From the NCBI RefSeq assembly GCF_007002745.1, contig NZ_SGNY01000001.1, positions 868,001 through 932,000 on the forward strand: a stretch of DNA of 64,000 nt. Direction: 5' to 3'. Of this stretch, positions 49,542 to 57,944 are shown piece after piece. The notes beneath the pieces are model-generated. The model saw only the letters and a list, made by a program, of their open reading frames with translations, had not been told where the DNA came from and ran no database searches. The DNA comes from Martinezella rhizogenes. GTDB lineage: Bacteria; Pseudomonadota; Alphaproteobacteria; Rhizobiales; Rhizobiaceae. A program made the translations under genes and the position numbers. How positions within the stretch are numbered: position 1 is the stretch's first letter; each line of letters starts with the position of its first letter.

Positions 49542-51121
49542 TTTTTCACTCCCGGAGCATTAAAGACCGCATCGTAACGGGCCGTTTCGTGGCCGGCCGT
49601 ATCGCTGACGATGAATTCGAAGTTTTCCGCCGCCCGCGCGATATCCTTGCCCGGCAGGGTGACGAAGACCTTCAGCGTCGTCGCCTCATCCGGTTCCACC
49701 GTCACCTCGAAGGCGCGCGCGGCCGTATCCGGCATGCCGTTTATCTTCATCACCGCATTCGGAAGGCCTTCTATCGTCAGGTTCATTATGCGCGGCTGCG
49801 GCACCATGTTGAGAATGCGCACGGTATAGCCGTTACGGATCGAACCGTTCGATTCCAGCACATATTGCGGATTACGGTCGTGCAGGACATTGAGCGCCAG
49901 CCGCTCGCGCGTCACCAGCGCAAACAGCATGCCGATGCCAACGGCAGCCCAGATGGCGGTATAAAGCAGCGTGCGCGGCCGGAAGATGATGCGCCAGTTG
50001 AAGTGGCGGACACGCTTGCTGAAACTGCCGTCCTCCTCACGCACATTGGCGGGGCGGATGGCGTATTCGCCATTGCCGGTCGCCAGCGCCATGTTGGACT
50101 GATATTCGGACAGCGTCGCATAGGCGATCAGCCCGCGCGGCTTGCCGATCTTGTCCATCACCCCGTCACAGGCATCGATGCAGAGCGCGCAGGTGATGCA
50201 TTCCAGCTGCTGCCCGTCCCTGATGTCGATGCCCATGGGACAGACCGCGACACAGGCATTGCAATCGACGCAGTCGCCGATGCTCTCCCCAGCTGCCGCA
50301 GCCTTCTTGGCGTGCCGCGAGCGCGGTTCGCCGCGCCAGTCATTATAGGTAACGACAAGCGAATTCTCATCCAGCATCGCCGCCTGGATGCGCGGCCAGG
50401 GACACATGTAGGTGCAAACCTGTTCCCGCATCAGCCCGCCGAAGACATAGGTGGTGGCGGTCAGCGTGGCGACGGTCGAGTAGGCGATCATCGGCGCCTG
50501 CCCGGTCATGAACTGCATCGCCAGCGTCGGCGCATCGGCGAAATAGAAAATCCAGGCGCCGCCGGTCAGAACGCCGATCACCAGCCAGATCGCATGTTTC
50601 AGCACCCGCTTGCGCAATTTGCCAAATGTGAAGGGCGCCGCGTCCAGTTTCATGCGGGCGTTCCTGTCGCCCTCGATCGCCCGTTCGACCACCAGAAACA
50701 GGTCGACCCAGACGGTCTGCGGACAGGTGTAACCGCACCATGCACGCCCGACGGCTGATGTGACGAGAAACAGCCCCAGCCCCGCCATGACCAGCAGGCC
50801 GGCAACAAAAAAGAACTCCTGCGGCCAGATTTCGATGAAGAAGAAATAAAAGCGCCGGTTGGCGATATCGATCAATACCGCCTGATCGGGCGCATAGGGA
50901 CCGCGGTCCCAGCGCAGGAACGGCGTCAGATAATAGATGCCGAGCGTCACCAGCATCACCAGCCATTTGAACCGCCGGAACCTGCCCTCGGCGCGCTTCG
51001 GAAAAATCTTCTTGCGCGCTTCGTAAAGCGGTTTGCGCGTTTTTGCGGAATTGACGGCTTCCGCCTCCAGCCTTTCGACGGGCTGCTGCGGGCGATCCTG
51101 TCCGGCGCGATAGATGTTCAT
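49538..51121 (-). CDS. fixG: FixG/CcoG, iron-sulfur membrane protein for cbb3 assembly
   Basis: A 527-residue protein with an NapH/CcoG-type membrane part and two 4Fe-4S clusters. Cysteine motifs: WCGYTCPQTVW, CTYMCPWPRIQ, CVDCNACVAVCPMGID and CITCALCIDACD. CcoG reduces copper so that it can be placed in the oxidase. The C-terminal part is a periplasmic Ig-like domain. ATG 51121. First gene of fixGHIS, with an FNR/FixK box 56 bases upstream of its start shared with the divergent gene at 51241. Confidence 0.95.
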   Translation of the reverse strand: MNIYRAGQDRPQQPVERLEAEAVNSAKTRKPLYEARKKIFPKRAEGRFRRFKWLVMLVTLGIYYLTPFLRWDRGPYAPDQAVLIDIANRRFYFFFIEIWPQEFFFVAGLLVMAGLGLFLVTSAVGRAWCGYTCPQTVWVDLFLVVERAIEGDRNARMKLDAAPFTFGKLRKRVLKHAIWLVIGVLTGGAWIFYFADAPTLAMQFMTGQAPMIAYSTVATLTATTYVFGGLMREQVCTYMCPWPRIQAAMLDENSLVVTYNDWRGEPRSRHAKKAAAAGESIGDCVDCNACVAVCPMGIDIRDGQQLECITCALCIDACDGVMDKIGKPRGLIAYATLSEYQSNMALATGNGEYAIRPANVREEDGSFSKRVRHFNWRIIFRPRTLLYTAIWAAVGIGMLFALVTRERLALNVLHDRNPQYVLESNGSIRNGYTVRILNMVPQPRIMNLTIEGLPNAVMKINGMPDTAARAFEVTVEPDEATTLKVFVTLPGKDIARAAENFEFIVSDTAGHETARYDAVFNAPGVKK

Positions 51122-51176
51122 GATAGGAGTCCATTTTTATCTCCTTGCTTTCTCCCATCTCAGCAGGGAAACATCC

Positions 51177-51190
51177 TTGACTTACATCAA
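51177..51190. promoter_or_regulatory. FNR/FixK-type anaerobox between fixG and the SRPBCC gene
   Basis: TTGA-CTTACA-TCAA is a perfect match to the TTGA-N6-TCAA box of FnrN/FixK-type activators. Its centre lies ~62 bases upstream of fixG and ~57 bases upstream of the plus-strand gene, so at -41.5 it could activate both promoters with leaders of ~20 and ~16 bases. Confidence 0.9.
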
Positions 51191-51240
51191 GTGACGACAA
51201 AGTGGCGCAGGGAGGGACCGCGCCGCAGAGGGAGGACGAG

Positions 51241-51645
51241 ATGCCTGTCATGCAGTCGAGAATCATTCACCTGTCAGTCGAAAAGCCGTGGGCACAGGTC
51301 TATGGTTTCGCCTCCGACCCGCAGAACATGCCGCGCTGGGCGGCAGGTCTGGGCGGCGGGCTGAAGCCGGATGGCAACGAATGGATCGCCGATGGCGGGC
51401 CGCTTGGCGAGGTGCGTGTCAATTTCGCGCCCGCCAACGAATTCGGCGTCATAGATCATGTCGTCACATTGCCGGACGGCCTGAAGGTCTATAACGCGCT
51501 TCGGGTAACGCCGAATGGCAGCGGCGCGGAAGTAAGCTTCACGCTGCTTCGGCTTGACGGCATGACGGACGAGGAGTTCGAGCAGGATGCGAGCGCAATC
51601 ACGGCCGATCTCGAAACGCTGAAATCGCTGCTTGAAGCGGATTGA
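51241..51645 (+). CDS. SRPBCC (START-like) domain protein
   Basis: A 134-residue single-domain protein with the helix-grip pattern of the SRPBCC/polyketide cyclase superfamily: opening IIHLSVEKPWAQVYGFASDP(QN), the usual N-terminal strand and helix (xVxxPxxxVyxFxxdp), and a C-terminal amphipathic helix. These bind hydrophobic small molecules. ATG 51241 follows a strong GGGAGGACGAG site. First gene of a three-gene plus-strand unit (SRPBCC, VOC, VOC) placed between the two fix operons and probably activated from the shared anaerobox. Specific role unknown. Confidence 0.82.
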   Translation: MPVMQSRIIHLSVEKPWAQVYGFASDPQNMPRWAAGLGGGLKPDGNEWIADGGPLGEVRVNFAPANEFGVIDHVVTLPDGLKVYNALRVTPNGSGAEVSFTLLRLDGMTDEEFEQDASAITADLETLKSLLEAD

Positions 51646-51653
51646 TGGAGTAA

Positions 51654-52013
51654 ATGATGACAGAAAATGCCAATGACCGGCGCATCGACTATGTCGAATT
51701 CAACGTCGCCGACATCGAACGCAGCAAGGAATTTTACGGCGGCGCATTCGGCTGGACCTTCAAGGATTACGGTCCGCAATATTGCGAGTTTTCCGATGGC
51801 CGGCTGACCGGCGGTTTCACCACCACGGCGCCGGTTTCGGCCAGGGGCGGACCGCTCGTCATTCTCTACGCCGCCGATATCGAGGACGTGCAGCGGCGTG
51901 TCGAAGCCGCCGGCGGACAGATCAGCGTCGCGCTATTCGAGTTTCCGGGCGGACGGCGTTTTCACTTCACCGATCCGGACGGATATGAACTGGCCGTCTG
52001 GTCGAAAAGCTGA
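51654..52013 (+). CDS. VOC-family protein (glyoxalase/bleomycin resistance fold), first
   Basis: A 119-residue single-domain VOC protein: it starts with RIDYVEFNVADIERSKEFYG(GAFGW) and ends with FHFTDPDGYELAVWS, with the metal-binding position in the closing strand. ATG 51654 (or 51657) lies eight bases after the SRPBCC stop. Its substrate cannot be told; dimers of such subunits often bind metal and small organic molecules. Same transcript as the flanking genes. Confidence 0.85.
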   Translation: MMTENANDRRIDYVEFNVADIERSKEFYGGAFGWTFKDYGPQYCEFSDGRLTGGFTTTAPVSARGGPLVILYAADIEDVQRRVEAAGGQISVALFEFPGGRRFHFTDPDGYELAVWSKS

Positions 52014-52029
52014 TCGGCAGGAGCTCGCC

Positions 52030-52476
52030 ATGACTTTGACAACACCGCCTTTTTCGTTGGTCGGTATCGATCATATCGTCTTCATCGTCGACGACATGAC
52101 GCGGGCGCTCGATTTTTACCGGAACGTGCTGGGATGCAGGGATGGTTACTCTTACCCTGCTCTCGGGATGGAACAAGTCTGGTGCGGAAATGCCCTGATC
52201 GTGCTGTGGGATGTCACGCACCCCGGTGGCACAAAGGCCGCTCCGCCCGTCTCCGGAGGTCGTAATGTCGATCACATCTGCATAGCGACCGGTCCCCTGA
52301 ACCATGATGCGCTTCGCACCCATCTGGCGAAATTTAACGTCATGATAGAACAGGAAGCCTTTCACGGCGGCGCGAGAGGGATGGGACATTCGTTCTATTT
52401 CCGTGATCCCTTCGGCAACAAGATCGAGCTGAAGGGACCGGCCGAATATCCGGATGGACGGTCGGAAAGCGCCTGA
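52030..52476 (+). CDS. VOC-family protein, second
   Basis: A 148-residue VOC protein reading SLVGIDHIVFIVDDMTRALD at the start (His as first metal residue), NVDHICIATGPLNHDALR in the middle and YFRDPFGNKIELKGP at the end (Glu as last metal residue). It looks more like a metal-active member (fosfomycin-resistance or glyoxalase type) than its neighbour. ATG 52030 has AGGAG upstream, 16 bases after the first VOC gene. Last gene of the three-gene unit; it faces fixP across a terminator. Confidence 0.87.
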   Translation: MTLTTPPFSLVGIDHIVFIVDDMTRALDFYRNVLGCRDGYSYPALGMEQVWCGNALIVLWDVTHPGGTKAAPPVSGGRNVDHICIATGPLNHDALRTHLAKFNVMIEQEAFHGGARGMGHSFYFRDPFGNKIELKGPAEYPDGRSESA

Positions 52477-52483
52477 TCTGAAC

Positions 52484-52516
52484 AATAAAAAAGGGCGCCT
52501 CCCCGGCGCCCTTCCT
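52484..52516 (-). terminator. Terminator at the end of fixNOQP
   Basis: A GC-rich stem GGGCGCC/GGCGCCC with a short loop; read on the minus strand it is followed by a T-rich run (TTTTTTATTG). It sits between the end of fixP and the end of the second VOC gene, and may also weakly stop the latter. Confidence 0.85.
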
Positions 52517-52531
52517 TACATTCTACTTGCC

Positions 52532-53395
52532 TCATTCGCCCCCACCAAGCGAATGCACGAAGATCGCCAGCTGCTTGACGGTCGTGTCACCGAGACGCTC
52601 ACCCCAGGCGGGCATGACGCCGTGCTTGGGCGAACGGATCTGCGAAACGATGCCTTCCTCCCCATGCGACTTCAGCCAGATCGCGTCGGCCAGATTGGGT
52701 GCGCCGAATTCGCGATTACCCTTGGCGTCTTCCCCGTGGCACGAGGCGCAATTGTCGGCAAAGAGCTGCTTGCCGGGTTCCACCAGCGCCGGGTTGGAAG
52801 GCGTGCCGGTAAGGCTGACGACATAGGCCGCGACCTCGCGGATTTCGTTCAACTGGAGGATGTCGCCGAAGGCCGGCATTTCCGAAGCGCGCGTATCAGG
52901 ATCATCCGCAAAACGAATGCCGTGCTTCACCGTCGTGTAGATATCGTCGGCACTGCCGCCCCACATCCAGTCATCGTCATTGAGGTTGGGATAACCCTGC
53001 CCGCCTTCCGCGCCCGAACCGTGACACTGAATGCAATTGACCTTGAAAGCGGCTGCACCGCCGGAAAGGGCAAACTGCATCAGGGTAGGGTCCGCCTGAA
53101 TTTCGGCGAGCGAAGAATTGGCGATTCTGTCGACATAGACGCTCTGCGCCTGTTTCGCATCGGCAATTTCGGCGGCGATTTCGCCGCGGCTGCTCCAGCC
53201 GAGCAGCCCTTTTGTTGCGCCTGATATCAGCGGGTAAGCCGGATAGGCGATGGTATAACCGATGGCCCAGAGGATCGTGAAATAAAAGGTCCAGACCCAC
53301 CAGCGCGGCATGGGATTGTTCAGCTCGCGGATACCGTCCCATTCGTGGCCGGTGGTTTCGACGCCGCTGATGTCATCAATGTGTTTTTCGGACAT
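52532..53395 (-). CDS. fixP: cbb3 oxidase diheme cytochrome c subunit FixP/CcoP
   Basis: A 287-residue membrane-anchored cytochrome with two heme c sites: C121-I-Q-C-H125 and C216-A-S-C-H220. One N-terminal transmembrane helix (WWVWTFYFTILWAIGYTIAY, about residues 32-51) follows a short cytoplasmic stretch (HEWDGIRELNNPMPRWW) that is the CcoP signature. It passes electrons to FixO and FixN. ATG 53395 lies three bases after the fixQ stop. Last gene of fixNOQP. Confidence 0.96.
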   Translation of the reverse strand: MSEKHIDDISGVETTGHEWDGIRELNNPMPRWWVWTFYFTILWAIGYTIAYPAYPLISGATKGLLGWSSRGEIAAEIADAKQAQSVYVDRIANSSLAEIQADPTLMQFALSGGAAAFKVNCIQCHGSGAEGGQGYPNLNDDDWMWGGSADDIYTTVKHGIRFADDPDTRASEMPAFGDILQLNEIREVAAYVVSLTGTPSNPALVEPGKQLFADNCASCHGEDAKGNREFGAPNLADAIWLKSHGEEGIVSQIRSPKHGVMPAWGERLGDTTVKQLAIFVHSLGGGE

Positions 53396-53398
53396 ATC

Positions 53399-53551
53399 CT
53401 AGTCCTCCTTGAGCGGAATGCTGGCGGCATCGTCCGCGGCCTTCTTGGAGCCGGGGCGAAGGGTAAAAACGACGACGCCGGCGAAGAACAGGGTCATGGC
53501 AAGCAGGCCCCAGCTGTCGGCGAAGTGGCGCATGGCCGTATAGGTTTCCAT
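53399..53551 (-). CDS. fixQ: cbb3 oxidase subunit IV FixQ/CcoQ
   Basis: A 50-residue single-helix protein reading METYTAMRHFADSWGLLAMT, then LFFAGVVVFTLRPGSKKAAD and ending PLKED. This matches CcoQ in length, in the helix position and in the basic FxLRPGSKxxA stretch after it. CcoQ stabilises the complex under oxygen. ATG 53551 lies 12 bases after the fixO stop, with GGCGAAACG upstream; fixP begins three bases after its stop. Easy to miss because of size. Confidence 0.94.
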   Translation of the reverse strand: METYTAMRHFADSWGLLAMTLFFAGVVVFTLRPGSKKAADDAASIPLKED

Positions 53552-53563
53552 CGTTTCGCCTCC

Positions 53564-54295
53564 TCACCGGTATCCGGCGGCATCGTCATAGGTCGAGAAA
53601 TCGACCAGCGTGCCGAGCATCTGCAGATAGGCGACCAGAGCATCCATTTCGGTAAGCTTGGCCGGATCGCCGTCGAAATCGCCGACCTTCGCCTTCGGGT
53701 AACGCGCCAGAAGTTCCGACGAATCCGCATTCGGATCGGCCTGGGCGACAAGATCAGCCGCGGACTTCTCGATCATCTCATCGCTATAGGGCACACCAAC
53801 GGCGCGGTTGGCCTTCAGCTCCATCGAGATGTCGGTGATCTTCAGCGGTGTCGTCTTGAGGAACGCGTAAGACGGCATGATCGATTCCGGCACCACGGAG
53901 CGCGGATCGGCCAGATGCTGCACATGCCATTCGTTCGAATAACGATCACCGACGCGCGCGAGGTCCGGCCCCGTGCGCTTCGAGCCCCACTGGAACGGAT
54001 GGTCGTACATGGATTCCGCCGCCAGGCTGTAATGCCCGTAACGCTCCACCTCGTCGCGGAACGGCCGGATCATCTGGCTGTGGCAGACGTAACATCCCTC
54101 GCGGATGTAGATGTTGCGCCCGGCCAGTTCCAGCGGCGTGTAGGGTCGCATGCCCTCCACCTTCTCGATGGTGTTTTCGAGATAAAAGAGCGGTGCGATT
54201 TCCACGATACCGCCGATGGAGACGACCAGCAGGGAGCCGACCAGAAGCAGCGTGGCGTTGCGTTCGATGACGCCGTGTTTGTCAAGTATGGACAT
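53564..54295 (-). CDS. fixO: cbb3 oxidase monoheme cytochrome c subunit FixO/CcoO
   Basis: A 243-residue membrane-anchored cytochrome c. The heme c site is C68-Y-V-C-H72 in [18 protein letters not shown], with the axial Met expected in the [10 protein letters not shown] segment. One N-terminal helix ([19 protein letters not shown]) anchors it. It transfers electrons from FixP to the FixN heme. ATG 54295 is ten bases after the fixN stop, inside the fixNOQP operon. Confidence 0.97.
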   Translation of the reverse strand: MSILDKHGVIERNATLLLVGSLLVVSIGGIVEIAPLFYLENTIEKVEGMRPYTPLELAGRNIYIREGCYVCHSQMIRPFRDEVERYGHYSLAAESMYDHPFQWGSKRTGPDLARVGDRYSNEWHVQHLADPRSVVPESIMPSYAFLKTTPLKITDISMELKANRAVGVPYSDEMIEKSAADLVAQADPNADSSELLARYPKAKVGDFDGDPAKLTEMDALVAYLQMLGTLVDFSTYDDAAGYR

Positions 54296-54305
54296 CGGCC
54301 TCTCC

Positions 54306-55928
54306 TTATTCAGCAGGCTGCAGCGAAGGAGCCGCGTCCTTGCGGGCGCCCTCCTCGCGTTGATGACCGAGGATGGTCATCGTGACGTTGTAGGCCATGA
54401 TCAGCGCGCCGCTGAGGAACATCAGGCCACCCAGTGCACGCATCACGTAATAGGGGAACAAGGCCGCGACCGATTCCGCGAAGGAATAGACGAGGAAGCC
54501 CTGGCTATCATATTCGCGCCACATCAGAGCTTGCTGGATACCGGCCACCCACATGACGGCGGCGTAAACGACGATACCGAGCGTGGCGAGCCAGAAGTGC
54601 CAGTTGACCAGTTGCAGGCTGTAGAGACGGTCCCTGCCCCAGAGTTTCGGCGTCAGGTAATAGATCGCGCCGAAGGTGATCATGCCGTTCCAGCCAAGCG
54701 CGCCGGAATGAACGTGGCCGATTGTCCAGTCGGTATAGTGGCTGAGCGAGTTGACGGCCTTGATCGACATCATCGGACCTTCGAAGGTCGCCATGCCGTA
54801 GAAGGCCACGGCCATCACCATCATGCGCACGACGGGATCGGTGCGGATCTTGTCCCATGCGCCCGAAAGCGTCATCAGGCCGTTGATCATGCCGCCCCAC
54901 GAGGGCATCCACAGCATCACCGAGAACACCATGCCGAGCGTCTGCGCCCAGTCGGGCAGCGCGGTATAGTGCAGGTGATGCGGACCGGCCCAGATATACA
55001 TGAAGATCAGCGCCCAGAAGTGGATGATCGACAGGCGGTAGGAATAGACCGGGCGGTTCACCTGCTTCGGAATGAAATAATACATCATGCCGAGGAAGCC
55101 GGCCGTCAGGAAGAAGCCGACGGCGTTATGGCCGTACCACCATTGCGTCAGCGCATCCTGCACGCCGGAGAACGCCGAATAGCTCTTGACGCCCAGGAAC
55201 GACACGGGCACCGCCAGATTATTGACGATGTGCAACATGGCGATGGTGACGATGAAGCCGAGATAGAACCAGTTCGCCACATAGATATGTGGCTCCTTGC
55301 GCATGAAGATCGTGCCGAGGAAGGTCACGAGATAGGCGACCCAGACGATGGTCAGCCAGATATCGACATACCATTCCGGCTCCGCATATTCGCGGCCCTG
55401 GGTGATGCCCAGCAGGTAGCCGGTGGCGGCCATGATGATGAAGAGGTTATAACCCCAGAATACGAACCAGCCGAGATTGCCGCCGAACAGGCGCGCCCGA
55501 CAGGTTCTCTGCACCACGTAAAAGGACGTGGCGATCAGCGCATTTCCGCCGAAAGCGAAGATCACCGCCGAGGTGTGCAGCGGCCGCATGCGGCCGAAAT
55601 TGAAATAGGGTGCGATGTTGAGATCGGGAAAGGCAAGCTGAAGCGCCACCACGACCCCAACCAGAAAACCGACGACACCCCAGAACACGGTGGCGATGAC
55701 GCCGTATTTCACCACCTCGTCGAAATATTCCGACTTGCGGCGGGCGAGCGCGGCCGGATCGACAGGCGCGAAGGAGACACGGCGCAACAGAAGCACCGTG
55801 CTGACCAGCAGTGTAAAGAACAGCACCCACATATGGGCGGCGAAAAGACTGTCATGGGCAAAAGCTGCCCCAAGCAACGCGAGAAAGGCCCCAAGGGCCA
55901 CGATCGCGGTTTCTAACGTGTAATTCAT
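54306..55928 (-). CDS. fixN: cbb3 oxidase catalytic subunit FixN/CcoN
   Basis: A 540-residue heme-copper oxidase subunit with about twelve helices. Metal ligands can be placed: the low-spin heme His in MRPLHTSAV, CuB His in WYGHNAVGF and AGPHHLHY, and the heme b3/b His pair in [14 protein letters not shown]. It reduces O2 to water and pumps protons with very high oxygen affinity, for microaerobic life. ATG 55928 ([15 protein letters not shown]) follows GGGGAAACC. Longer frames reaching 56057 would run through the FixK box. First gene of fixNOQP, with a perfect anaerobox upstream. Confidence 0.98.
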   Translation of the reverse strand: MNYTLETAIVALGAFLALLGAAFAHDSLFAAHMWVLFFTLLVSTVLLLRRVSFAPVDPAALARRKSEYFDEVVKYGVIATVFWGVVGFLVGVVVALQLAFPDLNIAPYFNFGRMRPLHTSAVIFAFGGNALIATSFYVVQRTCRARLFGGNLGWFVFWGYNLFIIMAATGYLLGITQGREYAEPEWYVDIWLTIVWVAYLVTFLGTIFMRKEPHIYVANWFYLGFIVTIAMLHIVNNLAVPVSFLGVKSYSAFSGVQDALTQWWYGHNAVGFFLTAGFLGMMYYFIPKQVNRPVYSYRLSIIHFWALIFMYIWAGPHHLHYTALPDWAQTLGMVFSVMLWMPSWGGMINGLMTLSGAWDKIRTDPVVRMMVMAVAFYGMATFEGPMMSIKAVNSLSHYTDWTIGHVHSGALGWNGMITFGAIYYLTPKLWGRDRLYSLQLVNWHFWLATLGIVVYAAVMWVAGIQQALMWREYDSQGFLVYSFAESVAALFPYYVMRALGGLMFLSGALIMAYNVTMTILGHQREEGARKDAAPSLQPAE

Positions 55929-56043
55929 TGTTGGTTTCCCCCAACGTGCAAGCCGACCGACGAAAGGCAGGTTGTGCGCCTGGGAGAGCGGAAACGCGCC
56001 TTTGCGTCGGTTGGAGCATTGCCACCGGCAGGGCAACGCCACC

Positions 56044-56057
56044 TTGATCCAGATCAA
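56044..56057. promoter_or_regulatory. FNR/FixK-type anaerobox upstream of fixN
   Basis: TTGA-TCCAGA-TCAA is a perfect anaerobox, centred ~122 bases upstream of the fixN start, so the transcript would begin around 56009 with an ~80-base leader. It resembles the box in front of fixG and supports joint low-oxygen control. Confidence 0.9.
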
Positions 56058-56167
56058 GAAAGCAAAGCTGTCGCAGCCCCGGTAAAACAGGGCACGGCTT
56101 TACGAGGGGAATTTGCGTAAAAACAAAAGCGCGCGGTGATGGCGATCCTGCTTTTGCAGGTGTCGCG

Positions 56168-56689
56168 TCAGCCCTTCATCTTGAGGGGCAGTCCGGCGGC
56201 GACGAAAAATACGTCGTCGGCAATGGCCGCGATACGCTGGTGCAGCCGGCCGGCATGATCGCGGAATTCACGCGCCATGCGATTTTCAGGCACGATGCCA
56301 AGACCGACTTCGTTGGAGACGAGAATCAGTTTCGCTTTTGCCGACCCCACCGCCGCCGCCAGAACGTCGAAGGCGGCCTCGATATCGGCATTTTCCATCA
56401 TCAGATTGGTGAGCCACAATGTCAGGCAGTCGATGAGGATGACATTCTCCGGCCGGTCGAGGCGCGCGAGCACCGAAACTATGTCGACCGGCGCTTCATG
56501 GGTCGTCCACTCGCCGCCACGCCGCGCCTGATGATGGCCAATGCGGTCACGCATCTCCTCATCCCATGGCCTGCCGGTGGCCAGATAATGCAGGCTTCCG
56601 CCGGCATTTACCGCAAGCTCTTCCGCAAAACGCGACTTGCCGGAGCGCGCGCCGCCAAGAATGAAAACGGAGCGGTTTTTATCTGTCAT
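56168..56689 (-). CDS. cobP: Adenosylcobinamide kinase / guanylyltransferase
   Basis: A 173-residue bifunctional enzyme of cobalamin synthesis: it phosphorylates adenosylcobinamide and attaches GMP. The P-loop is [14 protein letters not shown] (residues ~12-25), the guanylylated histidine lies in [11 protein letters not shown] (about 50), and [19 protein letters not shown] is the family's closing motif. ATG 56689 is preferred; a longer frame to 56761 adds residues without support. No other cob gene lies in the window, so it is separated from the usual cob cluster. It is transcribed away from the DUF599 gene, with ~500 bases between them. Confidence 0.93.
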   Translation of the reverse strand: MTDKNRSVFILGGARSGKSRFAEELAVNAGGSLHYLATGRPWDEEMRDRIGHHQARRGGEWTTHEAPVDIVSVLARLDRPENVILIDCLTLWLTNLMMENADIEAAFDVLAAAVGSAKAKLILVSNEVGLGIVPENRMAREFRDHAGRLHQRIAAIADDVFFVAAGLPLKMKG

Positions 56690-57191
56690 CGGAAACCTGA
56701 ATGAGGAAAATGAAACGGACCGGCGTCTTTGCGATGTCGCAAGCCAGAAACAGGCGGCCATGAAGGGAACGATTCGTAGAAAAAGGCGTCCCCCGGTTGT
56801 TCATGCCGGACTGCCGCTGATACCGGACCGGAGAGACAAAACCTGCCTGCGGGATGCGGGACATATCAGCCTTGGCAACTCCGGATACCGGAAACACCGG
56901 TCCTCATGAAAGGCTAGGTGCGAATGGCTGTTCTGTCAATCGGCCGGGGATAGTGCCGGGAATTTACACGGAACCGGTACGCAAAACCTCACCCGGAACC
57001 GGCAGACCTTCCGTCCGCGAAGCGATTGATAAAGCCATAGGGTTACCGGAAGGTTAGCGAAACCGCGCCATGACGAAGCTGCAACGCGGCCGCAGAATAT
57101 TCGGACGAAGGGGCGGCCGCCATTGCCTTGCCATGACCTTCAAATCAATATGCTTTCGAAGATTCGCAAACAGCAAGGTGACCCGCCCGTG
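56690..57191. other. Long gap between cobP and the DUF599 gene
   Basis: 502 bases with several GC-rich inverted repeats, e.g. CCGGATACCGG near 56881-56891 and paired CGGAACCGG words at 56968-57002. I searched it for a cobalamin riboswitch in the cobP direction; only loose resemblance was found and no B12 box or GCCACTG element, so none is called. A plus-strand frame at 56854-57057 has weak support (see rejected items). Confidence 0.4.
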
Positions 57192-57884
57192 ATGACCGTC
57201 ATGGACTATATATCGATCGTCATTTTCGTCGTGCTGTGGGCTGCCTATACCCATATCACGACGGGATCGCGGCTGTTTTCGCGCGCCAGCCTCAACCAGG
57301 CCATGGCCGAACGCCGGCGTGACTGGATCATGAATTCGCTCAAACGCGACCTGAAGATGATCGACACCCAGATCATGGCCGGCCTACAGAACGGCACGGC
57401 CTTCTTCGCCTCAACCTCCATCTTTGCCATCGGCGGCTGTTTTGCCCTGCTGGGCGCCACCGAACAGGTGGAATCGGTGTTTCGCGACATGCCTTTCGTG
57501 CATTATTCCGGACGCACGGCTTTCGAGCTGAAGGTCATCGGGCTGACCTGTCTGTTCGGTTATTCCTTCTTCAAATTCGGCTGGTCTTACCGCCTGTTCA
57601 ACTATTGCACGATCCTGTTCGGCGCCATTCCGATGGTCCATGATGCGAGTTCCGACCGCGAGGCGGCCGAGCGCGCCGCCGAAAACGTCATAAAGATGAA
57701 CATCATCGCTGCTAAGAATTTCAATGACGGCCTGCGGACGATCTTTCTGTCCATCGGTTATCTCGGCTGGTTCATCAGCCCCTATGTCTTCATCGCCAGC
57801 ACCGTCATCATTATCGTGGCGCTCTTGCGCCGGCAGTTCTTTTCCGAGGCGCGTCGCGCCATCATGGAAGACAGCAGGCCTTGA
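57192..57884 (+). CDS. DUF599 family membrane protein
   Basis: A 230-residue integral membrane protein with about four helices: one after the start (YISIVIFVVLWAAYTHITTG), GLQNGTAFFASTSIFAIGGC in the centre and two near the end. The sequences WAAYTH and RRDWIMNSLKR...IMAGLQNGTAFFAS are typical for DUF599, whose function is unknown. Starts at 57150, 57192 and 57201 are all possible; 57192 has AAGGTGA upstream. The DUF1624 gene follows 60 bases later on the same strand. Confidence 0.83.
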   Translation: MTVMDYISIVIFVVLWAAYTHITTGSRLFSRASLNQAMAERRRDWIMNSLKRDLKMIDTQIMAGLQNGTAFFASTSIFAIGGCFALLGATEQVESVFRDMPFVHYSGRTAFELKVIGLTCLFGYSFFKFGWSYRLFNYCTILFGAIPMVHDASSDREAAERAAENVIKMNIIAAKNFNDGLRTIFLSIGYLGWFISPYVFIASTVIIIVALLRRQFFSEARRAIMEDSRP

Positions 57885-57944
57885 AATAGCCGCACTTCAA
57901 GGGCCAAGCCCGAATGAATACCGGTCTCGTGAAAAGCGGAAAAC

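Noticed and set aside
56690..57057. Possible cobalamin riboswitch upstream of cobP
   Set aside because: The minus strand has a stretch GTGTAAATTCCCGGCACTAT loosely like the riboswitch core, and the plus strand has a 12-of-16 match to a B12 box, but on the wrong strand for cobP; the GCCACTG and GGGAAGG parts are missing on both.
56854..57057. Plus-strand 67-codon frame ending VREAIDKAIGLPEG
   Set aside because: No ribosome site and low-complexity content; lies in an inverted-repeat-rich gap. The end looks protein-like, but this alone is not enough.
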